Of a DNA stretch of 64,000 bases, positions 34,195 to 43,488 are shown in pieces. Positions within the stretch are counted from its first letter, which is position 1; each line of letters starts with the position of its first letter. Below the pieces are notes generated by a model. The model saw only the letters and a program-made list of their open reading frames with translations, did no database searches and had not been told where the DNA came from. Source of the DNA: GCA-003244245 sp050699975 (lineage in GTDB: Bacteria; Actinomycetota; Actinomycetes; Mycobacteriales; Pseudonocardiaceae); assembly GCA_050699975.1 (NCBI GenBank), contig JBOHGH010000008.1:1-64000 (forward strand), read 5' to 3'. Both the position numbers and the translations under genes were made by a program.

Positions 34195-35373
34195 ATGACC
34201 AGAGGCTTCCGCCCCGTCAACTGCATCACGCCCCCGCACGTTCTCCAGAAGCTCCTCGAGAGCGAAGATCGGGACATTCGTGAGGCCGCGTTGAGCACTC
34301 TGCTGAGCAACGCCCGTTTAGGGGGCGAGCGCACGGTGCGGGCATCGTTTGCGGCTGCCGCCCCCGCCAGCGGGCGACGCACCATCTTCGATTGCCAGAA
34401 CCGTACCGTCCTCTCGTCCGCTGTCCTCGCTCGATCAGAGGACGGCCCGGAGTCCGACGACAGTTCCGTCAACCAGGCATTCGACGGACTCGGGACCACC
34501 CGACAGTTCTACAAGGACATCCACGGTCGTGACTCGATCAACGACCGAGGGATGCTCCTGGATGGATACGTGCATCGCGGCAGGAACTACAACAACGCGT
34601 TTTGGGATGGCCGGGCGATGGTATTCGGCGATGGGGACGGGAGGGTCTTCACTGACTTCACCAGATCCCTCGATGTGATCGCCCACGAGTTGACGCACGG
34701 GGTCACCGAGCACACCGCCGGGCTTGAGTATCACACTCAATCAGGAGCCCTGAACGAGCATATTTCGGACGTTTTCGGGTCGCTGGTCAAGCAGTGGGCT
34801 CGTCAGCAATCTGCCGCGGAAGCGGACTGGCTCATCGGAAGCGAGATATTCACCCCGGAAATCGAGGCGGACTCCCTGCGATCGTTGAAGGCTCCGGGGG
34901 AGGCGTACGACAACAGCATCTTCGGCAAGGACCCGCAACCTGACCACATGAGTAAGTTCGTCCACTTGCCGGACACCGAAGAAGGGGACCACGGCGGTGT
35001 GCACATCAATTCCGGTATCCCCAATAAGGCGTTCTATCTGGCTGCGGTGAACATCGGGGGCTTCGCCTGGGAGGCTCCCGGGCGCATCTGGTACGAGACC
35101 CTGAAGGCATCCAGCCCGAGAACTCAGTTCCAGGAATTCGCGGACACCACCTACGTCAAGGCCGAGGAATTGTACGGTGCAGGTAGCGCTGAGCAGCAGG
35201 CAGTGCTCGCCGCCTGGCGGGAGGTCGGCATTCGGATCAGCGGCATACCAGCCGCCGCGGACGCTGGGGTGGGCGGGACCAGTCTGGCGGCGCTGACCAG
35301 GCAGATCGATACCTCGTCCACCCAGGTGAAGGCGCGGGCCAAAGACGTTCGGGTCAGCACAGCAGGGAAGTGA
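34195..35373 (+). CDS. thermolysin-family (M4) metalloprotease, protealysin type
   Basis: A 392-residue M4 peptidase. Zinc site: HELTHGVTEH with the downstream glutamate in GALNEHISDVFGS. The substrate/catalytic His is in DHGGVHINSGIPNKAFYLAA. It has no signal peptide. The short N-terminal propeptide region carries CITPPHVLQKLLES, like the protealysin precursor motif of intracellular-type M4 proteases. A GAGGTG ribosome binding site precedes ATG 34195. The next gene encodes an emfourin-like inhibitor, the known partner in protealysin operons. Confidence 0.9.
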   Translation: MTRGFRPVNCITPPHVLQKLLESEDRDIREAALSTLLSNARLGGERTVRASFAAAAPASGRRTIFDCQNRTVLSSAVLARSEDGPESDDSSVNQAFDGLGTTRQFYKDIHGRDSINDRGMLLDGYVHRGRNYNNAFWDGRAMVFGDGDGRVFTDFTRSLDVIAHELTHGVTEHTAGLEYHTQSGALNEHISDVFGSLVKQWARQQSAAEADWLIGSEIFTPEIEADSLRSLKAPGEAYDNSIFGKDPQPDHMSKFVHLPDTEEGDHGGVHINSGIPNKAFYLAAVNIGGFAWEAPGRIWYETLKASSPRTQFQEFADTTYVKAEELYGAGSAEQQAVLAAWREVGIRISGIPAAADAGVGGTSLAALTRQIDTSSTQVKARAKDVRVSTAGK

Positions 35374-35438
35374 GTACCCTTTGGGTATCGCGAGATGTCC
35401 TCGGGGAGAGGGTCTCGGATCAGCCGGACGGTCGTGGG

Positions 35439-35747
35439 ATGAGGGTAACTCTGGCAACGCATGGCGGTCTGGCGGCTGCGATCAACCTCCGCCGCCCGCC
35501 GCGGGTGGTCGATGCTGACACCCTGACCGAGCCGGACGCGAAGGAGTTGACGCAGCTTGTTGCGGCAGCCTTAGCTGCCGCAACACCCGCAGAACCCACC
35601 GAAGCGGGACCCGGACGCGCCCGGGACGAAATGAGTTACACGATCACCGTGGAGGACGGCGGCCATCACGTTGTTCTCACCGAATCGGACACCACGATGT
35701 CACCGGAGTTCGGCGCCCTGCTGAGCTGGCTCGAAGAACGTTCGTGA
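35439..35747 (+). CDS. emfourin-like inhibitor of M4 protease
   Basis: A small protein (102 residues from ATG 35439). It starts MRVTLATHGGLAAAINLRRP, followed by LTEPDAKELTQLVAAAL, MSYTITVEDGGHHVVLTESD and EFGALLSWLEER. That matches the layout of emfourins, the protein inhibitors encoded with protealysin-like proteases. An alternative GTG start at 35370 overlaps the protease stop (GTGA) but adds 23 residues with no counterpart that I know of. Adjacent and co-directional placement supports a protease/inhibitor pair. Confidence 0.75.
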   Translation: MRVTLATHGGLAAAINLRRPPRVVDADTLTEPDAKELTQLVAAALAAATPAEPTEAGPGRARDEMSYTITVEDGGHHVVLTESDTTMSPEFGALLSWLEERS

Positions 35748-35829
35748 CACACATGACAGACCGCGTTTCGTGATCGATTCGCAACCCGGACGGGTTCAGG
35801 CTGCGACCGGAGGCTGACAGAGTCACTGC

Positions 35830-37110
35830 GTGGCAGTGTCGGCGGTCGCATCGGGCACCGATCCTGGGCTCCGTCGCTACCTCGCCGCCCGAGTGATCTC
35901 GATGGCCGGGACGTTGATCACTGCCGTGGTGTTGCCGGTGCTGGTGTACCGGCTGACCGGTTCGGCGGGGTGGACCGCGGCGGTGGTCGCCGCCGAAGCG
36001 CTGCCGCATCTGTTGCTCGCCCCGTTCGCCGCGCCGATCGTGGCCCGGCGTGACGTCCGAAACGTGCTGTTGACCGCAGACCTGGCCGGCGCAGCGCTGT
36101 TGGCGAGCATCCCGCTGGCCTGGGGGTTCGGCGGGCTGTCCGGGTGGCAGGTGCTCGCGGTGGCCGGCGCCTTACAGGCCGTGTTCGTGCTGCGCGAGGC
36201 CGCGCACGACGGTGCGTTCCCGGTACCGGTCGACACCGCCGCCGGGCGCGGGGCGTCCGGCTTGGTCGAGCTCATGGTGCCGCCGCTGGCCGGGCTGGCG
36301 GTCGCGATCGTCGCGCCTGCTCCATTGCTCATCCTGGACGCGGTGAGTTTCCTGGCCTCCGCGCTGCTGGTCCGGGCGGCGGTTCGCACCTGGTGTGACC
36401 GTGCGGAATCCAACCCGGCCGAACCGACCTCGCTGCCCCGCCACCGGATGCGCTCCGGGCTGCGGTTCTTGCGCGGCAATCCCGGGTCGCGAACGTGGGC
36501 GTTGGCCGGGACCCTGCACGCCGCGGCGGCCGGCGCCTACCTGGCGATGCTGCTGCCGTGGGCCGACCGGCACCTCGGCGTGCCGCCCTCGGGTGACGCG
36601 CGGCTGGCTTTGCTGATCAGTTGCTGGGGCCTCGGCGCGATGATCGCCTGCGCGCTGTACCCGGCGCTGACCCGGCGGGCCGGTTCGGTCCGGCTGGCCA
36701 GGGAGGGGCTGCTGGTGGCCCTGGCCAGCGGGCTCGCCGTGCTGGCGTCCACTCATTGGCTGCCCGCGGTCTTGGCCGGGCTACTGTGGGGCGCTGCGCA
36801 CACAGTGGCGAGCAAGGCCGCCATGAACGCGGTGGGGACGCCGGGCCGAGCCGTCGCCCGGCTGCTCTGGCGGGGGGCGGGGCCCCTGACGGGCGCGGCG
36901 CTGGCCGGGGGCGTCGCGGTGCTCGGCACGCCTCGCGCCGGGCTGGCCGTCGGCGTCGGCGTGCTCGCCCTCGCCGAGCTCACCGCCCGGCGGGTCACCG
37001 CGCCGACACCGAGCGATCCGGTGCCCACCCAGACCGGCCCCCACGCCGAGCAAAGGACCGACGCAACAAGAGATCGTGCCACCCAAACGTACCCGATCGC
37101 CCCGGTCTAA
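35830..37110 (+). CDS. MFS-type membrane transporter
   Basis: A 426-residue, about 12-helix protein with MFS-like layout: RYLAARVISMAGTLITAVVL at the start, VARRDVRNVLL as the loop between helices 2 and 3, and a cytoplasmic middle loop rich in Arg/Pro. The second half repeats the helix pattern (WALAGTLHAAAAGAYLAMLL). A hydrophilic C-terminal tail follows. The start is GTG 35830. Substrate is not apparent. It precedes the galactan export genes but is separated from them by 195 bases with an inverted repeat, so it is probably a separate unit. Confidence 0.78.
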   Translation: MAVSAVASGTDPGLRRYLAARVISMAGTLITAVVLPVLVYRLTGSAGWTAAVVAAEALPHLLLAPFAAPIVARRDVRNVLLTADLAGAALLASIPLAWGFGGLSGWQVLAVAGALQAVFVLREAAHDGAFPVPVDTAAGRGASGLVELMVPPLAGLAVAIVAPAPLLILDAVSFLASALLVRAAVRTWCDRAESNPAEPTSLPRHRMRSGLRFLRGNPGSRTWALAGTLHAAAAGAYLAMLLPWADRHLGVPPSGDARLALLISCWGLGAMIACALYPALTRRAGSVRLAREGLLVALASGLAVLASTHWLPAVLAGLLWGAAHTVASKAAMNAVGTPGRAVARLLWRGAGPLTGAALAGGVAVLGTPRAGLAVGVGVLALAELTARRVTAPTPSDPVPTQTGPHAEQRTDATRDRATQTYPIAPV

Positions 37111-37148
37111 CTCCCGCGCGCCGGGTCCTCGCTCGCAGCGTTTGCGCG

Positions 37149-37213
37149 CGTCGTGAGCTCGACACCACCGACGTTTGCCAGCGCAGAGCGGTGGTGACGT
37201 CGAGTTCACGACG
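37149..37213. repeat. long imperfect inverted repeat between MFS gene and wzm
   Basis: The arm cgtcgtgagctcgacaccac at 37149-37168 (continuing cg) pairs with 37189-37213. Only a short insertion and one mismatch separate about 22 matching bases, with an 18-base loop. It could be a factor-independent terminator without a T-tract, or an extragenic repeat. Confidence 0.45.
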
Positions 37214-37291
37214 CACCAGCCCACGGTTAGCTATGGCCGGCGAGGGCATCATCTGCCGCCCCGCAGGCCGAGGGTCCGGGCACCGCCCGAG

Positions 37292-37297
37292 TACCCT
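37292..37297 (+). promoter_or_regulatory. TACCCT -10 element of wzm
   Basis: TACCCT ends eight bases before ATG 37306, and no ribosome binding site is present. A leaderless transcript is likely. The same arrangement precedes other genes of this locus. Confidence 0.45.
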
Positions 37298-37305
37298 CGC
37301 GGATC

Positions 37306-38178
37306 ATGCAGCACACCGCGACGGCATCCGAGAGCACGGAGGCCCGGGAGCTGTCGTCTCGCAGCTGGTCCCGAGCAGTCGGCGATCTGACGGCGGGGTG
37401 GCGACAACGTCGGCTGTGGGGGCACCTGGGCTGGCAGGACATCAGGCAGGGTTACCGGCGCTCGGTGATCGGCCCGTTCTGGATCACTATCAGCCTGGCC
37501 GTCCAAGCGATCGGGATGGGCATCCTCTACGCAGCGCTGTTCGGCCAAGAACTACACGACTTCCTGCCCTACCTGGCCGTCGGACTGATCATCTGGCAGT
37601 TCATGGCGGCCTGTATCAATGACGGCGCCGAGGTCTTCATCCGAAACGAGGGCCTGATCAAACACCTGCCCGCGCCGTTGAGTGTGCACATCTACCGGCT
37701 GGTCTGGCGGCAACTGCTGTTCTTCGGGCACAACGTGCTGGTCTGGGTCGCGCTCATGCTGATCTTCCCACCGCGAGACCCGCGGGGATTCGGGTGGAGC
37801 AGCCTGCTGGCGTTTCCGGCGCTGGCCCTGATCGTGCTCAACGGGGTCTGGGTGGCGATCCTGATCGGGGTCATCGCCACCAGATACCGCGATGTCCCCC
37901 CGGTGACCGGCAGCGTCGTCACCCTGATGTTCTTCATGACGCCGATCGTGTGGGACTACGAGCAGCTGCTGAGCACACCCGGCACGGTCGGCGAGCGCGC
38001 CCGGCTGGCCGAGCTCAACCCGTTCCTGCACTACGTCGAGATCCTGCGACGCCCGATGATCGGTGAATCCTTCGAACTCCGGCACTGGGTGGTGACTCTG
38101 GCTATCACTGTGGTGGGGTGGGCGGTGGCGCTGCTTGTCCTGCGAAACTACCGAGCCCGAGTCTCCTACTGGGTGTGA
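37306..38178 (+). CDS. wzm: galactan/polysaccharide ABC exporter permease
   Basis: A 290-residue ABC-2-type permease with an N-terminal amphipathic segment (LWGHLGWQDIRQGYRRSVIG PFWITI) and about six membrane helices. The signature GVIATRYRDVPPVTGSVVTL MFFMTPIVW is typical of Wzm/TagG exporters. By homology and synteny with Rv3783 it would flip lipid-linked galactan across the membrane for arabinogalactan assembly. The ATPase gene starts seven bases downstream. Confidence 0.88.
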   Translation: MQHTATASESTEARELSSRSWSRAVGDLTAGWRQRRLWGHLGWQDIRQGYRRSVIGPFWITISLAVQAIGMGILYAALFGQELHDFLPYLAVGLIIWQFMAACINDGAEVFIRNEGLIKHLPAPLSVHIYRLVWRQLLFFGHNVLVWVALMLIFPPRDPRGFGWSSLLAFPALALIVLNGVWVAILIGVIATRYRDVPPVTGSVVTLMFFMTPIVWDYEQLLSTPGTVGERARLAELNPFLHYVEILRRPMIGESFELRHWVVTLAITVVGWAVALLVLRNYRARVSYWV

Positions 38179-38185
38179 TAGCACA

Positions 38186-38989
38186 ATGGTCTCCATCGAC
38201 GTCAACGCAGCCTGCGTGGACTTCCCGATCTTCGACGCGAAGACCAGGTCGCTGAAGAAGGCGCTGCTGGGCACCATGGGGCGGGCTGGCGGCAAGATCG
38301 GGATCGACTCCAAGGTGCCGATCATCGAGGCGCTCCGGGACATCACCCTGACGCTGCGCCACGGCGATCGGGTCGGCCTGATCGGGCACAACGGGGCGGG
38401 CAAGTCCACCCTGCTGCGGCTGCTGTCCGGGATCTACGAGCCGACCAGGGGCAGCTCGCAGATCGTCGGGAAGGTCGCCCCGGTGTTCGACCTCGGTGTC
38501 GGCATGGACCCGGAGATCTCCGGCTACGAGAACATCATCATCCGCGGGTTGTTCCTGGGCATGACCCGCAAGCAGATGGAGGCCCGCACCGAGGAGATCG
38601 CCGAGTTCAGCGAGCTCGGTGACTACCTGTCGATGCCGCTGCGCACCTACTCGACCGGCATGCGGGTCCGCCTCGCGCTCGGCGTCGTGACCAGTATCGA
38701 CCCGGAGATCCTGCTACTCGACGAGGGCATCGGCGCAGTGGACACCGCCTTCCTGGAGAAGGCCCGGGACCGGCTCACCGCGCTGGTCGAGCGATCCGGG
38801 ATCCTGGTGTTCGCGTCGCACTCCGACGAATTCCTCATCGAACTGTGCACCTCGGCGTTGTGGCTGGACCACGGAGAGATCCGGGAGGAGGGTGACCTGC
38901 GCACGGTGCTGTCCCATTACAAGGGCAAGGACCCGTACGAGAACCTCAGCAAGGAAGCCCTCACCCGCGTCCAGGAGGCCGCCAGATGA
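38186..38989 (+). CDS. wzt: galactan/polysaccharide ABC exporter ATPase
   Basis: A 267-residue ABC ATPase of the Wzt/TagH group. Walker A is GHNGAGKST (67-75), the signature YSTGMRVRLALG, Walker B ILLLDEGIGAVD, and the switch His lies in VFASHSDEF. The N-terminal segment before Walker A is of the polysaccharide-exporter type, and the C-terminal substrate-binding extension of some Wzt proteins is absent. It energises the adjacent permease and corresponds to Rv3781. ATG 38186 follows closely on the permease stop. Confidence 0.9.
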   Translation: MVSIDVNAACVDFPIFDAKTRSLKKALLGTMGRAGGKIGIDSKVPIIEALRDITLTLRHGDRVGLIGHNGAGKSTLLRLLSGIYEPTRGSSQIVGKVAPVFDLGVGMDPEISGYENIIIRGLFLGMTRKQMEARTEEIAEFSELGDYLSMPLRTYSTGMRVRLALGVVTSIDPEILLLDEGIGAVDTAFLEKARDRLTALVERSGILVFASHSDEFLIELCTSALWLDHGEIREEGDLRTVLSHYKGKDPYENLSKEALTRVQEAAR

Positions 38990-38997
38990 CCGCCCAT

Positions 38998-39065
38998 ACC
39001 GCATTCAGCGGGCTCAGCGGGGTTATCAGGCCGGCTTTTACCACGCTCAGCCCGCTGAATGCGGT
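38998..39065. repeat. perfect 17-bp inverted repeat between wzt and glfT1
   Basis: accgcattcagcgggct (38998-39014) and agcccgctgaatgcggt (39049-39065) are perfect complements separated by 34 bases. The element fills most of the 85-base gap and ends nine bases before the glfT1 ATG, so in RNA it could affect termination or translation of glfT1. Confidence 0.7.
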
Positions 39066-39074
39066 GGTCGCCCG

Positions 39075-39956
39075 ATGAGCACGGTGATCGCCGTGGTGGT
39101 GACGCGGCATCGGCGGGATCTGCTGGCCAAGTCGCTGGCCGTGATCGGCGAGCAGACCCGGGTACCCGATCATCTGGTGGTGGTGGATAACGGTCCGGAT
39201 GACCCGGCCGAGGAGGTCGTCGAGGACTGCCCGATCCCGTCCACCTACCTGCCCTCGCTGCGCAACCTCGGCGGCGCCGGCGGGTTCGCGCTGGGCATCC
39301 TGCATGCGCTGGCGCTGGGCGCGGACTGGGTATGGCTGGCAGACGACGACGGGCGTCCCGCAGACGTCCGGGTGCTGCAGACACTGCTCGAGGAGGCCCG
39401 GCGCAAAAACCTCGGGGTGATCTCCCCGGTGGTCGTCAACATCGACGATCCCGAGCGGCTGGCGTTCCCGCTACGCCGTGGCCTGACCTGGAAGCGCCAC
39501 CGCAGTGAGCTGGGGACTGACTTCCTGCCCGGTATCGCGAGCTTCTTCAACGGCGCGCTGTTCAGCGCCGGCGCGCTCGACGTCGTCGGCGTCCCGGACT
39601 ACCGGCTGTTCGTCCGGGGCGACGAGGTGGAGGTGCACCGCCGGGTGGTCCGCGCCGGGCTGCGGTTCGGCACGACCTTGAAGGCCGCCTACGCCCACCC
39701 CGACGGCTCAGCGGAATTCAAGCCGATGCTGCGCGGTCACTTCCACGCCCAGGACCCTGCCGACGAGGTCAAGCGGTACTACACCTACCGCAATCGCGGC
39801 TACCTGCTGTCCCAGCCGGGGATGCGCTGGATGGGGATGCTGGAGGTGTTCCGGTTCGGGCTGTACTTCCTGGGTACCAAACGCGACCCGCGGGCCTTCC
39901 GGCAGTGGCTGCGGCTGCTCCGCCAGGGCCGGGCAGAGCGCTTCTACCGGCATTGA
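39075..39956 (+). CDS. glfT1: galactofuranosyltransferase GlfT1
   Basis: A 293-residue GT2-family glycosyltransferase. It has the nucleotide-sugar fold start (STVIAVVVTRHRRDLLAKSL), VVVDNGPDD, the metal-binding WLADDDGRP (Asp90-92) and FVRGDEVEVHRRVVRAG. By homology with Rv3782 it adds the first galactofuranose residues to the lipid-linked linker, in the cytoplasm. ATG 39075 starts just after the inverted repeat. Direct adjacency to the exporter genes gives strong context. Confidence 0.88.
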   Translation: MSTVIAVVVTRHRRDLLAKSLAVIGEQTRVPDHLVVVDNGPDDPAEEVVEDCPIPSTYLPSLRNLGGAGGFALGILHALALGADWVWLADDDGRPADVRVLQTLLEEARRKNLGVISPVVVNIDDPERLAFPLRRGLTWKRHRSELGTDFLPGIASFFNGALFSAGALDVVGVPDYRLFVRGDEVEVHRRVVRAGLRFGTTLKAAYAHPDGSAEFKPMLRGHFHAQDPADEVKRYYTYRNRGYLLSQPGMRWMGMLEVFRFGLYFLGTKRDPRAFRQWLRLLRQGRAERFYRH

Positions 39957-40001
39957 CAATCAAGGTCCGGGACGGGTGCCAAGGCGCTGGTCCCTTTGGA
40001 C

Positions 40002-40007
40002 TAGCCT
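40002..40007 (+). promoter_or_regulatory. TAGCCT -10 element of the first arabinosyltransferase gene
   Basis: TAGCCT ends six bases before the GTG start (40014) and there is no ribosome binding site, consistent with transcription starting at the start codon. Confidence 0.4.
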
Positions 40008-40013
40008 CCTCCC

Positions 40014-43000
40014 GTGCTGACCCCCGGGCACACCGAGACCTCGCGCCGCCCGTCCGGCATTGGTGACGAGGCCACCGAGCGTCCCCCCGGCCGCCACAGA
40101 GGTAACGACCGTGTCTGCCCGCGGTGGCGGATCGCAGCCGCAGCGCTCGGTCTGCTCGGCGCGCTACTCGCCGTCCTGATACCGCTACTGCCGGTGGTCC
40201 AGGCCACCACCGTGATCACCTGGCCGCGCCCGGGGCAGGTTGCCCCGGTCAACGCGCCGCTGGTCACCTTTCAGCCGCAGAGCCTGACCGCCACGATCCC
40301 CTGCACGGCAGCCACCTCGGCTGACGCGCGGACGGTGCAGCCGGCGTCGCTGCTGGCCACCACCCCGCCCGGCTCCACCGAAGGCGCGGCCGTGGGAATG
40401 GTCCTGCAGGTGGCGGACCGGAAGCTGAGCCTGATCAGCCGCGGCCAGGCGCTCGGGACACCCATCCCCGTGCCCCCGGGCGAATGCTTGATCAAGATCG
40501 ACTCCGACGCCACCGGCACCACGGCCTCGGCCGGCCCCACCCAGTTCGTCACCGTCGACCAGGACGTCCGGCCGCAGGTGACCGGCATCTACTCGGTTCT
40601 CGACGAGAAGCTCGACCCGGTCGCGGGGCTGGCGGTGCAGATCACCGCGGACACCCGCTTCCAGTCCACCCCACATCCGATCAAGCTCGCCGCGATGGTG
40701 CTCGCCGTGGTGGCCGTGTTGAGCAGCCTGATCCTGCTGCATCGGCTGGACGGGCGGATCAGTCGACGGGCCCCCCGGCTGCTGCCGTCGGGCTGGTGGC
40801 GCCCCACCGGGCGGGACGCGACGGTGATCACCGTGCTGGCGGTGTGGGTCGTCATCGGTGGGATCACCTCCGACGACGGCTACATCCTCACGATGATCCG
40901 CACCAGTTTGGACATGGGGTACGTCGGCAATTACTACCGATGGTTCAACGTCCCCGAGGCGCCCTTCGGCTGGCCCTACGAGCTGTACACGTTGTGGGCG
41001 CAGATCAGCACCGCTCCGCCGTGGCTGCGGCTGCCCTCCTTCGCCATGGGTGTGGTCAGCTGGATGCTGATCAGCCGCGAGGTGATGCCGCGGCTGGGCC
41101 GGCAAGTCCGCCGCAGTGCCGCCGCCGGATGGGCCGCCGCCGCGGTGTTCCTGGCCTTCTGGCTGCCCTACAACAACGGCCTGCGGCTGGAACCGGTGGT
41201 CGCGATCGGCTCGCTGCTCGCGTTGTGCGCGGTAGAGCGCGCGGTGGCCACCCGCCGGGTGTTGCCGCTGGCGCTAGGCCTGCTCGCTGCCGCCTTCACC
41301 GTCGCCGCGACACCGACCGGTTTCATCGCGGCCGCACCGTTCCTGGTGGCGGTGCGACCACTGGTGCGACTGCTGCGCCAGCACGCCTCCGTCGCCGGTC
41401 GGCCCGCCGTGCTCGGGCCGATCATCGGTGCCGGGTTGCTGGTTCTTGTGGTGATCTTTGCTGACCAGACGCTGAGAGGGGTGCTGGAAGCCACCCGGAT
41501 ACGCACCGAGATCGGTCCCAGCATGTCCTGGTTCCAGGAGCCCACCCGCTACCAGTGGCTGTTCAGCCCCACCCCGGACGGGGCGCTGGCCCGCCGCTTC
41601 CCGGTGGTGCTGTTGCTGCTGTGCCTGGGAACCTGCCTGGTGGTGCTGTTGCGCCGGGGCGGCATCCCGGGCGCCGGCCTGGGTCCGAGCCGGCGGCTGA
41701 TCGCCACCGCGGGGGTGTCGCTGGTACTCATGGCGCTGACTCCGACCAAATGGACCCACCACTTCGGGGCGCTCGCCTCGATCGGCGCCGCGCTGGCCGC
41801 GCTCACCGCGCTGGCCACCAGCTCGGGCGTGCTGCGTTCGGCGCGCAACCGGTGGTGGTTCGTGTCCGGCCTGCTGGTGATCCTGGCGCTGTCCTCGACC
41901 GGACCCAACGCACCGTGGTACGTCTCGCAGTACGGGGTGCCGTGGTTCGACAAACCCCCGTCGGTGAACGGCTTCCAAGCGAGCACGCTGCTGATCGTGG
42001 CGGCCGCGCTGGCCGGGTTGATCGCGGTGATCGAGGGGTTGCGGCACGAGCCGGGCGCACCGCCGCCACCCCCGCCGGACCGGGGCAACGGGCAGCGGCG
42101 GGCGCTGCTGATCGGGTCGGCTCCGCTGGCGGTGTTCTGCGGCCTGCTGGTGCTCGCCGAGGTCGGCGCGATGTTCAAGGCAATGCACAAGCAGCGCGAC
42201 GGCTACAGCATGGCCGCCGCCAACATCGCCCATATCACCGGACGCAGTTGCAATCTCACCGACGCCGTGTCCGTCGAGCCCGATCGGAGCGCCGGTGCGC
42301 TGATCCCGCTCCGGGGTGCGCTGCTCGCCGACATCCCGCTGCGGCGTGGCTTCGAACTCAACCGGCTCACCTCCCCCGTAATCACTGACGGGGCGGACGA
42401 GCAACCTGGCGATACTCAGAGTGACCGCATTCAGGGTGACCGCGCTCCCGAGTCCGAGCCGAACATCCCGGTTGGCATCCCACCGCCTGGGCTGGGTGGC
42501 GACAAGATCCCGATCTGGAGCAGCTTCTCCAGCGACGGCCCCGGCACCGGGGACACCCGCACCACCTGGTACGCGCTGCCCGGCGGGGCCGGCCAGGGCC
42601 GTAACGCGCCGGTCGTGATCTCCGTCGCCGGAAACCTGTCCTCCACCACACCGCTGGTCGCTGAGTTCGCCCGCCGCACCGAGCGTGGATTTCAGGTCGT
42701 CGACCAGATTCCCATCGGCGGGCAGGCCACCGCCAATGCGCCAGGATGGCGGGACTACCGCCTCGGGCTGGCCGGCCGGCCCGCCGCCGGGGCGGACACC
42801 GTGCGGCTGATCGCCACCGACGCCGACGTCACCGAAGAGGGTTGGCTGTCGTTCTCCGCGCCCCGGGTGCCCGTGCTGACCTCGATGACCGACCTGGTGG
42901 CCCCGATACCCCCGGTGTTCATGGACTGGCCCGTCGGCTTCGTTCACCCGTGCGTGCGCCCGTTCGAGGTCCGCAACGGCATCGCCGAAGTGCCCCAGTA

Positions 43001-43292
43001 TCGGCTCCTACCCGACGAGCTGCTGGCTGATTACAGCAAGAACTGGTCATCACGGGACGCCGGCGGTCCGATCGGCTGGTTGCAGATTCTCGCTACCGAG
43101 CAGGAGGTGCCGACCTACCTCAAGGAGAACTGGGACACCGACTGGGGCAAGCTCATGGTCATCCAGCCCCGGGTACCCGACGCTGAGGCACCCACGTTGA
43201 GGACCGGCACCGAGGTGCGCAGCGGCTGGTGGTCACCGGGGCCGCTGCGCAGCGGAGGCCAGACCGCGGAGATCTCCCAACTGGGTCGCTGA
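40014..43292 (+). CDS. arabinosyltransferase, EmbC/EmbB type
   Basis: A 1092-residue GT-C membrane glycosyltransferase of the Emb family. After the first membrane helix (~41-62) comes an extracytoplasmic domain. Helices resume at ~225. The catalytic acidic pair is Asp287-Asp288 in GGITSDDGYILTMIRTS, followed by YRWFNVPEAPFGWPYELYTL. The C-terminal ~350 residues form the carbohydrate-binding region. It uses decaprenyl-phosphoryl-arabinose to build the arabinan. The GTG start is apparently leaderless. Whether it matches EmbA, B or C specifically cannot be settled by eye. Confidence 0.92.
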   Translation: MLTPGHTETSRRPSGIGDEATERPPGRHRGNDRVCPRWRIAAAALGLLGALLAVLIPLLPVVQATTVITWPRPGQVAPVNAPLVTFQPQSLTATIPCTAATSADARTVQPASLLATTPPGSTEGAAVGMVLQVADRKLSLISRGQALGTPIPVPPGECLIKIDSDATGTTASAGPTQFVTVDQDVRPQVTGIYSVLDEKLDPVAGLAVQITADTRFQSTPHPIKLAAMVLAVVAVLSSLILLHRLDGRISRRAPRLLPSGWWRPTGRDATVITVLAVWVVIGGITSDDGYILTMIRTSLDMGYVGNYYRWFNVPEAPFGWPYELYTLWAQISTAPPWLRLPSFAMGVVSWMLISREVMPRLGRQVRRSAAAGWAAAAVFLAFWLPYNNGLRLEPVVAIGSLLALCAVERAVATRRVLPLALGLLAAAFTVAATPTGFIAAAPFLVAVRPLVRLLRQHASVAGRPAVLGPIIGAGLLVLVVIFADQTLRGVLEATRIRTEIGPSMSWFQEPTRYQWLFSPTPDGALARRFPVVLLLLCLGTCLVVLLRRGGIPGAGLGPSRRLIATAGVSLVLMALTPTKWTHHFGALASIGAALAALTALATSSGVLRSARNRWWFVSGLLVILALSSTGPNAPWYVSQYGVPWFDKPPSVNGFQASTLLIVAAALAGLIAVIEGLRHEPGAPPPPPPDRGNGQRRALLIGSAPLAVFCGLLVLAEVGAMFKAMHKQRDGYSMAAANIAHITGRSCNLTDAVSVEPDRSAGALIPLRGALLADIPLRRGFELNRLTSPVITDGADEQPGDTQSDRIQGDRAPESEPNIPVGIPPPGLGGDKIPIWSSFSSDGPGTGDTRTTWYALPGGAGQGRNAPVVISVAGNLSSTTPLVAEFARRTERGFQVVDQIPIGGQATANAPGWRDYRLGLAGRPAAGADTVRLIATDADVTEEGWLSFSAPRVPVLTSMTDLVAPIPPVFMDWPVGFVHPCVRPFEVRNGIAEVPQYRLLPDELLADYSKNWSSRDAGGPIGWLQILATEQEVPTYLKENWDTDWGKLMVIQPRVPDAEAPTLRTGTEVRSGWWSPGPLRSGGQTAEISQLGR

Positions 43293-43488
43293 GATCGCTG
43301 AGCAAAGAGGGGCCCCCCGCGGAAACGAGGGGGAGGTGTTCCGCGAGGGGCGGCGGATCCGGCTGGGGGTCCCGAACCCGCACTTCATTGTGCCACTTTC
43401 AGACTCCCCCATGCGAGTGATCCCACGGCGTGGCGCACAGGATTTCCTCGGCGCGTCGCCGCTACCACTCGTCCGGGTCAGTGGCGGA

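Noticed and set aside
41274..42947. 557-codon antisense frame within the first arabinosyltransferase gene
   Set aside because: Composition typical of a shadow frame; the plus-strand Emb protein is unambiguous.
43300..43345. possible bidirectional terminator between the first emb gene and gtrA
   Set aside because: The CCCCC/GGGGG pairing has a long loop and no clean stem; too weak to list.
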